Positions 1-12,419 of a stretch of DNA of 64,000 nucleotides are shown here, piece after piece. Each line of letters begins with the position of its first letter. The first letter of the stretch is position 1. The stretch is from Selaginella tamariscina. Lineage: Eukaryota > Streptophyta > Lycopodiopsida > Selaginellales > Selaginellaceae. Where the stretch lies: contig PUQB01000192.1 of NCBI GenBank assembly GCA_003024785.1, forward strand, positions 256,751 to 320,750, written 5' to 3'. Both the position numbers and the translations under genes were made by a program. The notes under the pieces were generated by a model, which was not told the origin of the DNA, ran no database searches, and saw only the letters and a list, made by a program, of their open reading frames with translations.

Positions 1-17
1 GCAAGTGCCTCTCTGGG

Positions 18-723
18 ATGGATTTAGAAGGCATCAAACCGAACCAGGTAAGGATTATTGCACTGTTAGCTGCTTGCAAATGTCCGAAAGACGTAAAGAC
101 AGTCTTTGAAAGGATCCTTGATGAGCATCACCACCTCGAGACGTATACAGAGCTTCGAAACTCATTCATAGCAACCGTGGTTGAGTTTTCTGAGTTTGAA
201 CACGCTGTGATGTTTAACGACACAAACAGGACCATAGTTACCTGGAACACCATGATATCTGGACACACCACGAGCTACTGCACATCATGGATCATGAAGG
301 AGCTGCTGTTCCAAATTCAGTAACATTTCTAGCCGTCTTTGAGGCTTGCCAGACGCTGAAACTTGGTCAGGAGCTTTATCGGAGAGTGTTTTTAACTGGA
401 CATGGATCGGACACCATAGTTACGAATTCCGCTATCAAGTTGTTCTCTAGGTCTTTAACTGTATATTTGACAAAACTGTCGTCTCGTGGACATCAATGAT
501 TGTTGCATATTGTTATTCTGGATATCCTGGTGAAGCTCTGGATCTCTACCGGAGCATGAAGCAACAAAAGATTTCCCCTGACGCAGTCACATTCACACAT
601 ATTTTCAGTATCTGCAGAGGAGATGAACAGTTCTCCGAGCTTGTGTCCGAGTTGGTGATGGACTACCGGATGGTTGTGTCCGAGGAAAAGAAACTCCTGT
701 TTGTGGTGATGTATGGGAATTGA
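18..723 (+). pseudogene. PLS-type pentatricopeptide repeat (PPR) gene remnant, cut by the window edge
   Basis: PPR proteins bind organellar RNA in editing, splicing or stability. Three reading frames in a row carry matching repeat text. Frame one (18 to about 275) shows GIKPNQVRIIALLAAC and TIVTWNTMISGH. Frame two (about 275 to 450) shows VPNSVTFLAVFEAC. Frame three (about 460 to 723) shows KTVVSWTSMIVAYCYSG and ISPDAVTFTHIFSICRG. VSWTSMI followed by a PDAVTF-type repeat is the classical PLS layout, and such genes usually lack introns, as here. At least two frame shifts separate the blocks, so it is a pseudogene or mis-assembled. The 5' part lies outside the window. No E or DYW tail is visible before the stop at 721-723. 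The wording resembles lycophyte PPRs, which is an impression, not a search result. Confidence 0.85.
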
Positions 724-1354
724 GAATCTTGCTGAAGGTCAGAAAGTCTTGTGTGTACGCGACGTATTCTCAATCACTGCATATTTATGTATATGTATGT
801 ATATCTATATATTTATATCCTCTTTTCCTTTTTTACTCCTGAGTGGCATGCAGTAAAATTACACACGCACACAAGTGTACACACACTCCCTCTTATATGT
901 AAGTATGTGTGTAGGTGTCACTACGTGGGAATTGATTTTTCAAAGACAGCCCTTGAGGAGGCAGGGTTTTGGAATGGAGTTGGTACAAGCGGATTATTTG
1001 GAAGGTTTAATAAGGCTGGTTAGGAGGACCAACAATTGAATAACGTCTTTGGCAAACTGGTTACATTCGGACACGGACGGGTTTCCAATGTTACTTCCAA
1101 GCCATAAAATGCACATAACCTTGTCAGGGTACTCTCTCTCTCTCACACACACACACGCGCGCGCGCGCGCGCGCGCACACATACCATGTATAATGACGAG
1201 TATGCATATGCAGTGGTCACATGCAAAGCCGAGACTATTTATAAATGACGAGTCCACCTCCGATCTGGACCACACATTCTCAAGGGAATCGATCCAATCG
1301 CGTTAGATCCCACCAGGTGTCACTCTCACCCCCAGATAAAGAGTCCATGGAAAT
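724..1354. repeat. Non-coding stretch with compound (TC)n(CA)n(CG)n microsatellite
   Basis: No supported gene. The notable element is a compound dinucleotide run at about 1132-1180 that passes from TC to CA to CG and back to CA. Open frames crossing it are low-complexity artefacts. Confidence 0.7.
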
Positions 1355-1866
1355 GTTGACATGCAGAGGCTTAACCTTGTTCCTGAACATGAGAGAATGC
1401 ATCAGGAGACCTTAACGTGTTTGTCCTTTGAAAAAGACCCAATACCAGGTGATGTGTGTGTACTTTCTTTTAATGAAAACTATACAAATCTATATATGTA
1501 ATATATGACGCATGTGTGTATTGCAGTAACCAAGAGTGAACTAAATGGATCGTGGAAACTGTACCTAAGAAACCAGACGTACTCATTCCGGCTGGGACTG
1601 TGGTTTTGGGGGTGGATCCAGCGCCAGGTGTGTTTCGTTTAGATAACGAAAAACCTTCCTATGGAGGTTAGGCAAGAGCTTAGGGTTGTCAGTTTATGTC
1701 CTTTCTTAACGAGGGTGGTTACGTTAGCCCAGAGTTTTGGAAACCCGGGGACTTCGAGGTTACAAGTAATACCTCGAGGAGGATACCCGCCACGTGGTCA
1801 CATGTAGGTGGGGAATATTTTGTTGAACAGACAGACACAGTACAATATCATTTAGAGTTAAAATAG
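1355..1866 (+). pseudogene. EgtB/OvoA-like gene fragment (DinB-like plus FGE-sulfatase domain)
   Basis: Two exon-like blocks. Block a (1355-1448) reads NLVPEHERMHQETLTCL, like the metal-binding EHE-x-x-H-x-E segment of the DinB-like domain in ergothioneine/ovothiol sulfoxide synthases. It ends at a GT donor at 1449. After an intron of about 78 bp ending TTGCAG, block b (1527-1866) carries VLIPAGTVVLGVDPAPG and FRLDNEKPSYG, the usual start of an FGE-sulfatase (SUMF/EgtB) domain. In another frame it carries NEGGYVSPEFWKPGDFEV, which fits the GGY...W segment of that domain. At least two frame shifts are needed, and the catalytic C-terminal part is absent, so it is a remnant. Domain assignment is from remembered family patterns. 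Confidence 0.55.
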
Positions 1867-1887
1867 GGTTTAGGGTTTAGGGTTTAT
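1864..1887 (+). repeat. Interstitial telomere-like TTTAGGG repeat
   Basis: Three consecutive TTTAGGG units, the plant (Arabidopsis-type) telomere repeat, lie directly after the EgtB-like remnant. They are too few to be a telomere. Confidence 0.75.
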
Positions 1888-2790
1888 ATGTTGTTTAAAG
1901 TTAAAATATATAACATTGCATATGTGTACCGGGGCAAACAATTTAGGTATTATAAAACTAAAGGGGTCAACTTTTACATTGTATATATAAACTCATACAA
2001 GGTTTTGTCATATACACGTGCAAGATTGTGATAACTAATATATAAATGTATATACTGACATACACACAATTTATAAAGCAGTATGAAACTTTTATTATTC
2101 CCAAGGTAGTACAATAATCTCTCTCTTTCACACACACATACACACACACACCGTTGTTGTCAACTTTAGATAATGTCATAGTGAGCATCATCGAACAAAG
2201 GATTGTGAACCATCATGAACTTGAAGTCATCAATTCCAGTCATGAAGATCTCAGCGGGAACTCAAAAATTTCCTCATAGCGAGAAGTGTTGCAAGAAAAT
2301 TTGATTGAAAAGGGTAAATAAAATTCTTGTTAACAAAATACATTTAAGTGTACATATAAAAAGCATTTTTAAAACATACTTAAATGTAAAAGTAGTTCAC
2401 AACATACAAATTTTATAGTAAATAATTCCTTGCCCTACATGTATTAAGATGTCTTTTGTCCACGTCATCTTGACGTAGCAGTATTGACTATAATTAAAAA
2501 TATTAAAAATATTATTCCTTTATGCACTAATGTGGTTAATATTAAACATAATTTAATAGATTAGGGTTAAAATTAAAGGTGGAATCTCTTGAGGCGTTGA
2601 TTTTTTTTTTGTTATATAAATTACTACATATTTTTCTAAATGAACTAATAATATATCTATTCAAGCTTTTAGGAATCAATTTATATTATATAGTTTGATA
2701 CAGATTTTTGTTTAATAAACTAATGGAAAAGACCAGACAAATAACGCTCCGGGTGGGTCATTTTGTCTTTGTACCATCTGCACAATCTCT
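1888..2790. other. AT-rich intergenic DNA
   Basis: I see no gene. It holds a CT/CA dinucleotide tract at about 2119-2152 and otherwise AT-rich sequence. Confidence 0.6.
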
Positions 2791-4064
2791 CTAGGGTCCC
2801 GTCCTGCCATCGCCGTAATCGAAACCGGCCGAGGTGGTAGACGGAGAGGGAGGAGGACGTGGATAAGCCTTTGACATCTGATGGAGGAACTCGGGACCGC
2901 AGTACTTGTACGGGTTAGTGCGCTCAAATCCCACCAGATCATTTTTTTCGCTAACCTTCCACAACAGACTGGCGGGAATAACCTCATCCGACGAGGAGAA
3001 GCGAACAAAGTGCTGCCTCTCCTCATCAAACCTGAACTGGTAATTCTTCTCACGTTGCACCGTCTCCCTGTCGAGAGGCTGTGCATCGAAGCGGAGCTTC
3101 ATATAAGACTCATAAACCAGCTCCAGCGGTATATTGGCATCCCTTTGTAAGTGTGCCCGTTTGGGCAAGGCACACATAGGGGATCCACGCATACACATCC
3201 TCTGGAGAAGAAGAAGAGGGGCTGTCGCACAGCCAGACATTAACAGGACGCTCTCTATTGCTTTCGGACGGAATTAATCACGTAAATCAGCGTGCAAGGT
3301 CCACCAGGAAGCGCTCGTAGAACTCCCTGGTCAAATGATGCTGCTCTGTATGCACCGGCCGAGAGCCAGAGATCGGATTTTCTGTCTCCAGCCCCTTGTA
3401 TGCAGTAAAAGCAAAGCTTGGAAAGTCATCGTACATGCCTTCCAGCCTCTCTTCCTCTTCCTGTGGAGCTCTACAGTGTACAATAGGCCCTTGGACTTCT
3501 GCCTCTTCACCCATGAACCCAATGCTGAACTCTCCTCTTTTGCGGCTGCTTCCATTACCTGGTATACTGCCCAATCGCATATGTACTTCATCTCTTCCTC
3601 CCTACCTTATCCCTTCCTTAAATCACTCATTAAAAGGTGTTTCACACCATACCTTTAGCAAACTATATTTAAAATAAACTTTGTCACCCCAATTCAGGTG
3701 GCCATGGTGGGATAACGACGACCTCGCTTGCTCATGAGGTTATTTCCAATAACCCCTTGAGCAGATCGTTATCCTGTTCATAAAGGGGCGTGGTGTAGTC
3801 AAATTCATGATTGAACTAATATAACATATAATACGAGTAGAGAGCATAAGTATATAGGCATGCTATATATATCAATCATATTATAAATGATATGCAACTT
3901 AAACACATATGACAATTACATGCATGAAATGAATACACGAAGTTCAGTGTGATGCATATCAACGCGTGTGGCACGCACGCGCACACACACACATACCAAT
4001 GATATTGCAACATGACGACCATCTGTGAAGCCACCAGTAGCCTTGTAAAAGAAGGTTTATCCAT
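2791..4064 (-). pseudogene. Unrecognised four-exon gene, lightly damaged
   Basis: Read on the minus strand. Exon 1 is 4064-3997 (MDKPSFTRLLVASQMVVML), ending at a GTATGT donor. Exon 2 is about 3815-3688 (EFDYTTPLYEQDNDLLKGLL) with a clean TTAG acceptor but one in-frame TGA. Exon 3 begins near 3600 (MKYICDWAVYQVMEAAAKE), then shifts frame into EEAEVQGPIVHCRAP and EFYERFLVDLAR near 3295. A last block, 3240-2791, is open for 149 codons and includes NIPLELVYESYMKLRF and FERTNPYKYCGPEFLH, ending in a proline-rich tail. Splice sites and residue texture say it was protein-coding. One stop and two shifts say it is damaged. I do not recognise the family and assign no function. Confidence 0.55.
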
Positions 4065-7000
4065 AAGGGAAGATCACTTGCTGGCGACTAGATTGTAAAT
4101 AATAGTGTTTATATATATATTATACATATATAATGCCTCCCCGTTATTTGTTATTACTAAATATTATAGTGTTTAAATATCCTACCTTGAAATTACATTA
4201 TCATTAATATATTTTGTAATTATTATTTCTTACATAAAATTAAAACACATGCATATTAAATTTTCAAATGGTGAAGCATAACTTAATTTCATCTTAACAC
4301 ACACACACAATAAATTATTTCACAATTTAAATAAATTAAGACTTTAAATTGTCAGATAACTTTTGACATATAATTTAAATAAACACATGTATTGACTAAA
4401 ACCTAATCCATCCATTATTAACATATTTTAATTTGTTTTATACTTATAATTTCTTTTAAAATTTAAACTATTCAATCCAAAACATTTGCATTAGGATATA
4501 CTATTATGATATTCAAAACTTTTATTATTATTATTATTATAAAAAATTAAAGCTGAAATTAAATTTAAGTTATTCAATTATGATATGTACATAAAATATA
4601 TTGCATTATCATATTTTAAACCACAGTACGAATTCCCCCCCCCCGCCCCCTTTATAATTAATTAGTCTGGTGATCAAGTTTGTTTGTGTGAAACATAAGC
4701 AATTCAATTTAAAAAATATCTACATCATTGGCTTAAAATAAATCTTATATATTTTAGTATCTGTTTCATATTTTTATTGTAAAATAAATACAATAAACGT
4801 GTTTAAATTAGTACTGAACAATCTCACGTGGATTACTAATTTAGCATTTTATATTAATTAATAAAAAATATTTATAGTGTTAAATATAAAACATAAATGA
4901 TTTTACTGTACACACGATTTTGATAATTTAAAACAAGACAACATTGCTCTTCTAAACATTAACTTTAAATATTTAACTTAAAATTATAATAAATGTTTTA
5001 CTTATAGTTTCTTTGTTAATTTAAATTTCTTAGCAAAAGATTTCATATGTCACAATGACAAGATCATATTTTATTATTATAGACAACTAAAAAATAAATT
5101 GTTTAGGATATTATATATAAAAATAATGTTGTTTTTAGGAATTTTAGTTTATGAAATGAATTATTTTGCACATATAACTATTTTAAAACTCTTTCTCTCA
5201 AGCAATTTGTGTGTATGTGATAACTTAATTATTTATTTTGTTTAATAACCTTTTTTAATAAAATAACCTTTTATTTACCTTTGTTGAATAACTTTTTTAA
5301 CCAAATAACATTTTCAACAAAATAACCTTTTATTTACTTAATAATATGCAGCATAATATTATATAATAGAATTCAGATTATATATCTATATGTGAATGAA
5401 GATAAAGATGAAATATTGAAAATTTATAAATTATCGACTAATAAAAACTTTTTAAATGGAAATTGAAACTCATCTAACTATGATGGTACAATATATTTTA
5501 CTTAAAATTGTTTTATGGAATTCTACTTCAGAACATATAGAAATAAATAACTATACATAAATATTTATTGAGTTTGTGTAAGTATTTTTCCTTTCTTTTT
5601 ACTTTTTCTTCCTCTAATACAAAGTTGAACATCTTTATGATAAAATTTAATTCAGAATTTAAATATATAGTTTTATCAGACAAAATTTAAAAAATAATAA
5701 ATTAGATTTCAGTTCATAATACTCTATATACAAATGTATATTTAGTATACTTGTTTGAGTATTCAATATTGAAAGTGATTTATGATGTAGTTTTCTTTAC
5801 TACTAGTTGGTCTAATGTGTACATTGCTCTAGAAGAAATATTTTTATAAATTCTTTACCCAAAAATCATGAAACTTTACAAACAAATTTAGTATATAGGA
5901 ATTATGAGATTGTTAACAAATGCATAATGAATATTTAGTTTATGATATATTAGATTTGGTCAATTCAATACTAGATGCACAATCTTCTCAACAAAAAAAA
6001 AAAAAAAAACAATTAAATTTTATATTAAATACTAATAATTTGGTATAAGAAATTGAACCCACAACCTAAGCTTACCCTTGGAGTTGTTGTGCTAACACAT
6101 GCCCACCGTTCATGAGTTAACTATTTAATGACCCTTAACCTAGTTGTTATCCTTGACCTAGTGAGTTTAGTTTACTCATGCATGTTTAACTAATTAATGA
6201 CCCAATTATTATCCTTAATTCGGTGATTTATCCCTAAGTTGGACCATTTAATTTAGTTATTATCTTTAACTTAGTTGTTATCTTTAACCTTGATGTAACA
6301 TTTAACGACCCTTAAACTAATCCTAAGCTGAATCATTAATCCAGTTGTTATGATGAGTATTCTTAACATGGGCTTAAACTATTTAATAATCCTTAACCCA
6401 ATTGTTAATAATTTTAGAATAATTGTCGAATGTTTTATCTAAATAACCCTAAAACAAAAAGGGAATGGACTCAATCTCACAACCTAAGATTTGGAAAATC
6501 ATGAGCCATTCCAAACAAACAAATATATGCTATGATTTCATATATATGAACTAGTACACATGCCCATGGTTCATGATTAATTATTTAATAGACTTTTAAC
6601 TCAATTGTTATATTTAACCTAGTGAGTTTTTATTATTATAACCCAATTGTTATATTTATCCTAATGAGTTTATTTTTAAGTTGGACCCTTAATATGATAA
6701 GTTTATCCTTAAACTCCTAAGTTTACTCATGCATATGCTTAATTATTTAATCTTGGCTCCCCAAGGACAGGAACCTAAACTCCAATGGTTATACTAAACT
6801 CATCAAGTTAAGATAATAATTAGGTCCAGGCTTGGGTCGGGGTTTAGAGTGGCCGTCCAATGGTCCACCCTAATCCACAAAAGGCGACAGTCAACATAAA
6901 AAGGTTTATCCTAAATAATTCTTTAAAAAGAGAATGATTCAGATCATGCCACCTATGATCTAGAGAATCCTAGATTGTTTGATAGGGTTTCATCACAAAC

Positions 7001-8400
7001 AAACATACAGCCCCATGTATATTATCTAATTTATTAAACATATTCTTAATTTATATTTTTATCTGTATATTTTAAAACTGTAAAATGAGAGTTGATGTGT
7101 TTGTATGTCTCCTGTATTTTCTAGATGTTTTGCATTTGGTATATGTGCAATTTGTATTTGTAATAATGTACGTATTTGGTATAATATAATATATTTAGTG
7201 TAATATTACGTATTATTTTATATTATTAACTATTATTTTACTCATCATTATTGCAGCTTGTTCATATTTAATTTAGCACAGTAAATAAATTACATTATAT
7301 TGTATAGATTGGATAAATTTATATATGAAACATTTAGTGCCTCCTTTTATAAATGTGTTTGATCGTTTGAATGTAGATATTAGATCATTTTTCTTTAACA
7401 AAACATTTTTTAATTTATTCTTCAAAACTTCTTATCCTTTGAGGGACAGGGGAGGGATATATGTTTTACTATATTACATAGTAAAATATATATATATACT
7501 ACTTTACTTATGCAAGATGGTATAATATGTGCTACCCGGTTTATTCTCAACCACGCACCTAAAAAAAACCCTATACTCTGTTTCGTATAATAGGGTTTAC
7601 ATGTGTACATGGTTAACCGGATCACCGAGCACCTTCCATCGCACACAGTAAGTGAAATGTGGTAGGCTGGGCTTGTAAGCCTTGCTCTAATCCCGGGATT
7701 TGTTATCGCATGCTGCTTAAGCACTAGTAAACAGGGTTTTCACTCTCGCGCGCACGCATAGGGATTAATCAATCGGTGACTAAGACACACAGATAATATG
7801 GCAAATGAACAGGTTTAAACACTTGTTGTGTATATATATATTTGCATATTTCCTTGACATGAGCATACATCTAGGATGTAAGGGTACTTGACGGCAAGCA
7901 TTACTAACATATGTTATAATGTTGTGGCTGCAGGTACGATGGGTGCAATATTCTTATCACTTACATCCTTTATGACTTCATGTATAATATATTATATATA
8001 CACTATAAATCTATCTGTGTTCCATGTACATCTAGTTTGTGACTATAGCTTTATTTGTAATAACTCGACTAGTTGAGGGATAATATATATGTATATATGG
8101 TGTGTAAGTCTAATATAGGCATTTTGCGCTCTTGCGATTAAACTTGTAATGGAAACTCTACGATATCGGAGGCAAAGAAGATCCCTGTAAGGTTCAATGG
8201 GCAAGCAGCGAGCACAGCCAGAGCAACGTCCAAGTGACATCTTTCTTTGGGTTGCTTCTCGAGTTCGAGAACGTAACTGTCGCGAGTGGGTGCGGGCGAC
8301 TTTTAATCCCCTATCATATTTCCCATCGAGGTTAACCATCATTGTCCCAGTGCGGTGGCAGTGAGAGCTATGGGCACTCTGTATCATACGCAGGTCAACA
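4065..8400. other. Long AT-rich intergenic region
   Basis: No gene is supported. The region is strongly AT-rich, with a C run near 4635 and an A run near 5993-6010. A degenerate tandem repeat is listed separately. A stretch at about 8110-8400 has more balanced base composition but no frame I can assign. Confidence 0.6.
6050..6770. repeat. Degenerate tandem repeat of an AACCYARTTGTTAT / YTAGTGAGTTTA motif
   Basis: Phrases such as CCTAGTTGTTATCCTT, AACCCAATTGTTAT and CTAGTGAGTTTA recur many times with variable spacing. This looks like an old decayed satellite or a leader of a degraded element. Confidence 0.5.
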
Positions 8401-8439
8401 TTGTTGATTCTCGTTCTAGTTCCTAGAATGTCTGGGTAA

Positions 8440-8640
8440 CCACTTCATACTAATTGTGGATCATCATGCCTTGCTCTACCTCTTTAAAATCACAACTCAC
8501 CGGGTAGCTGGCTCGGTGGATACTCCTACTACAGGGAGTTCAAGTTCACCGTGGTTTATAAAATAGGTAAATTGCATGTATCACCAGATCTCCTCTTCTG
8601 GATAACGAGTCATGAACCATCTGAAGCTGCGCCCTTGCTT
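8440..8640 (+). pseudogene. Ty3-type RNase H relic
   Basis: Reading with two frame shifts gives DHHALLYLFK, then a block matching LARWILLLQ, then EFKFTVVYKIGKLHVSPDLL and EPSEAAPLL. The D-H-x-x-L-L-Y, L-A-R-W and V-x-Y-K-x-G-K order is the end of the RNase H domain of Ty3 retrotransposons, where the connection domain follows. No LTR or integrase is seen nearby, so this is an isolated fragment. It does not match the Ty3 copy at 42.8-51.9 kb in wording, so it comes from another family. Confidence 0.6.
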
Positions 8641-8738
8641 CTTGGCTTGGCTTATATGTGATGAGAAGTCTTTAGGCTATGGTGTATCTACTACAACCCT
8701 TCCAAATGAAACTTTGAGTAAATCTATTTCTCACCTAA

Positions 8739-9604
8739 GTCAACACAATCTCTAAAAACACTACAAGATAATCTTTTCCAAGTGCAAGACACTTATGAGA
8801 TAAGACTAACTTCACTTGCCAAGGAGAATGCATCTTTGCGTAGTAAACTTGCAGAACTAGGTGTGAAGAGGTTTTTTAAACCTATGGTTAGTGTAACTCT
8901 TATATATACGTTGTCTTCGGATCCCGGGCAGTGTTTCTTGCTGTTATTACGTTAAACCCAATATCCATAAGTATATATTGGCTGTTTATTCATTATAGCA
9001 TTAATTATTAAATAGCACTAGTTTCAAATCAGTGTTATGCCATTATCACCATTTTATAATTGTGTCATATATATTCCTCTCTCACATCTGATTATAAACC
9101 GTATGAAACCGGTTCTACTCTTCACTGTTTTTCACCTTGTCCTTTTCAGACGGAAGCTACGCAAGCTAGGTATGTTTAACATACATCTATACATATACAC
9201 CGGTTTTGCTATGTCTGGTATTTAAAAAGGAATACAAATAAATCTATCTATCTATTTATCTATATAATGTGTTACTCTTCTTTTGCTAGGAGGACTTGTA
9301 AACCCTATCAAAAAGGTAACTAACCACATTTACAAGGGTATTTTTTTTATCAATTAACTTGTTTTTATTATAGACCCCGATGGATGTGAAAGTAGAATCT
9401 ATTATTAAGGCTGAAGACTTTGATGTCTCTGGTGGGTTCATGGAGAAATCTGGCCGGTTTTTTCAACGGTTGAATTTCCATAACAAATCAAACAATCCTC
9501 AAGGGTTCACGGTTAAAATTAATAGGAGTTTGGTTGGCTGGGATTTAGAACCCAGCCTTCAAGTAAAAACGGTAGCCAAAGCAAATTCTTTCACACAACT
9601 TTGA
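8739..9604 (+). CDS. Unrecognised small multi-exon gene with a coiled-coil exon
   Basis: A block at about 8739-8870 encodes LKTLQDNLFQVQDTYEIRL and KENASLRSKLAELGVKR, a heptad-like coiled coil. Further on, three segments have good splice sites. They are a short exon ending at about 9169 before GTATGT, an exon of 26 nt (about 9291-9316, between TTGCTAG and GTAACT), and a last exon (about 9374-9604, after TTATTATAG). With the phase that keeps all three open they read RKLRKLGGLVNPIKKTPMD, then continue through FMEKSGRFFQRLNFHN and FTVKINRSLVGWDLEP to a stop at 9602-9604. Whether the coiled-coil exon belongs to the same transcript is inference. No family recognised. Confidence 0.45.
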
Positions 9605-9689
9605 CCTGGGGCTATAGCTGGTATATTAGAAGACCACACATACGCACACGCGCACACACACACACACACAAAACTACCTGTTGAAACCG

Positions 9690-9975
9690 GCAGGTGATCC
9701 TGAACCAGAAGGCTTTCCACAGTTTTTCGTCTCGGGTAATGAAGTAAACTCCGTAGAGAATCAGCTGTACTATTGCCAGAAGTGTTCCCAGGAGATTTAG
9801 GACCAGAAATGTATATTAGTATATACAGCTCATATGTAAGTGTGTGTGTAAGTGTGAGTGATACTTACAACAATGAAAGGGTCGATTTTGCCAAAACATA
9901 CGCAGTCCACAGTGCACCATTCACTGAATGCAGCAAAGCCATGTATTCCACACTCTTGCTCACAGTCACAAGCCT
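9690..9975 (-). pseudogene. SWEET sugar transporter fragment (two 3' exons)
   Basis: SWEETs are seven-helix sugar uniporters. On the minus strand, exon 9975-9869 follows a TTTCAG acceptor and reads RLVTVSKSVEYMALL, then VNGALWTAYV, then in a shifted frame GKIDPFIVV, ending at GTAAGT. This is the conserved TKSVEYMPF...NG..W..Y..I..DPF stretch after helix 5. The block 9812-9690 reads NLLGTLLAIVQLILYGVYF, the family's helix 7 segment (NGLG...QLILY). A one-base shift lies in the first exon, the acceptor of the second is not clear, and helices 1-4 are not found, so I call it a fragment. It converges with the small gene ending at 9604. Confidence 0.65.
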
Positions 9976-12419
9976 CTGAAACAGTAAATCGTTGAAAATA
10001 TATGTGTATTTTAATATATGTGTGTGTGTGTGTGTAGACTTAGGCTCGGGATGACATTTCCTGCATCATGAACAAAGTTAATTTATATATACAGATTGGA
10101 GAAAAGGGGGGAAGGCAAAAGGGCGAGAGAATGTACATCCTAATGAGAAAGAGCTAGACCGGTTTTGAATATCTCTAAAGTATTCTTGGTTGTTGTTTTT
10201 AAATTAGCAAATTTTTAGTAACTATTAATTATTAGTTTAAGAGGAGAGAATGTCACCGTGATGTTGCATCAATATAATTATGCTTTATTGATTTTAATCA
10301 TTGTTTTATTCTGTCTCAACCAATAATGTTTAAACGGTACATGTTTTAACTCTAGTGTACAAGAAAATCTTAAGAAAACAAGAAAAGTAAACACAATGGC
10401 ATTTAAAATCAATATAATGTTTTATTAATTTTAATTATTGTGAATAAAACGGTAAGGAAGAACATACTTATCCACTATGTTTACTCATTTTAATTTTTCC
10501 ACACTAAAATTGCATTATTCACACGTACCTTTACTCCAAAACCTAACCCAGTTGACACACAAGGTAGATCTCATAAAGGTAGGTGCGATTTCTCATCGCA
10601 GTTTGCATTATTCACATTATTCGAATTAAACTTATACGGGTATCCGGATATTCAGGAATATACTGAACTGAACTAGCCATAAACAGAGTAGCCCTTAATT
10701 GTTTTAATATTGGAGACAGTTCTGGAGGTCCGTGCAGAGTGAGAGTGCTCTGCTATATTGGGGCGTGCTATCCATGGATGGGGACGGTTATCCACACTCT
10801 ATATTGGCTACCATGAAGATGATATACATCTATGAAACACTATGTATGCTGTGGTGTTAACTTACAAATCAGGCTTATTTGTGAGCTCTGAGATGTATAA
10901 ATGTGCTTATATTGTGGGCTTTGAGGAAATTATGGCAGGATATTAAGCTCTGTATTAATACAGGACAATAAATCAGTGACTGTATGCATTTAACACCGTC
11001 TTAACCAGGAAACATGTGACTTAAGTGGAGCAAATGTTTGTCTGGTAGTATATACATGGTCCATACTTACACGGCTGGTTAACACACGGCCTAAGCTTAT
11101 GTGGCAAGTAATACGAACTGTACAAGGGCTGCCTGAGATACGGGCTCATTTGGTCTAAGGTACGCTGGAGAGAGTCGTTTTGTACATGTTCTCGATCCTG
11201 TTTACATCTCCAGTGTGAGAGAAAAGTTTCCCAGCTACTGTAAGAAGAGAAATACAGCAGTTTACACATAGCCAAATACACAAGTAAGTTCATGCAGCTG
11301 TGTTCAAATCCATTGTTGATTAGAACATTGTGTAGAATGACAACCATGGATATCCCAGTAGAGGAGCGGACTGTTAACCAGCCACCGGATGCACAAATGC
11401 CAGATGAAGACGACAGCCAGGTTTGACTAAACAGAGATATGAGTGTCTTTTGGTTTCTCCTTAGATAGCAGTAGAACCAGGGTGATTCTTGTGCAATGTA
11501 CCGAATGCCTATACTTTCCATGATATATGTTAGTGTGCTTGTGTGTGAGCCGGAACTGTGTGTTCTTGTACTAATGATATCATGTTTGGTTGTTGTCTGC
11601 AGGTACGCACGGATTACCCTGTGTGTGTGCATGATATGTTCAGTAAAAAGAAGACCATATTATGTTCTTGACAGACATTTGTTACCACTGGATAAAACCG
11701 GCTGGCTTTGTTTTAAAGAGGACTATGTAAGACTCTGAAAAATCGATTCTGCTTCCCCAAAAATGACCCACTTGAAGGTCGGATTCTGCTGCTGGGGTTC
11801 CCTAGTGCTTTACCTATTTAAAGTTTGAGAATAGGTGTTAACCCCCCATGCCTCTAATCATTCTCTTTACTAGACAAAACTCGCAAATTGAGCTCCAGCT
11901 ATCATGAGGAAAACTTTGGGGCAACTTACTAAATGGTTTGATTAGTATTTCACTCCTACACCCAAGTCATACAAATGATTTGCACGTTAGTATCATTGCA
12001 AACCTCCACTAGAGTTTCCTCTAGCTTCATCTTGCTCAGGCATAGTTCACCATCTTTTGGGTCCCAACAGGTATGCTAGCACTCGAACCTTTCATAGAAG
12101 ATCAAGGTTGGTTTGTGGTGCACCCCCTGGGGGATCCCACAAGTCAGTTTCCTTGCGTTTGCCGTTTGACACCCATAGACTCGCATACATGTTAGATTCC
12201 TTGGTCTGTGTTTCAAGACGGGTTGGATGGAATGCCCAAGGCACCAACATCCGGGGAATGCATGCACTTTTGCACTGTCATGAGGGCGCGCACCCCAGTC
12301 CATAGGGCCACCCACAACATCAACCGGGGCTGAGGCCCACAGTCATTATTCCGCAGATGGCCCCCATGTTGGCAAGCCGCCCTGAGTTGGTCAGCAGGCC
12401 AACGGTCATCTAGCCGTTC
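9976..12419. other. Intergenic region without an assigned gene
   Basis: The region holds a (TG)n tract near 10019-10036 and AT-rich DNA to about 10.7 kb, then more balanced composition. A long minus-strand open frame at 11021-11632 has splice-like signals inside (for example CTTCTTACAG near 11240) but no recognisable domain, and I do not call it a gene. Nothing else supported. Confidence 0.5.

Noticed and set aside
4621..4660. C-rich run as a possible i-motif or telomeric element
   Set aside because: A short homopolymer-like run in AT-rich DNA with no repeat structure.
11021..11632. Longest minus-strand open frame in the 10-12 kb gap (203 codons)
   Set aside because: No domain or conserved wording. 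Other frames in it look equally plausible, with a splice-like signal inside. I cannot support it as a gene.
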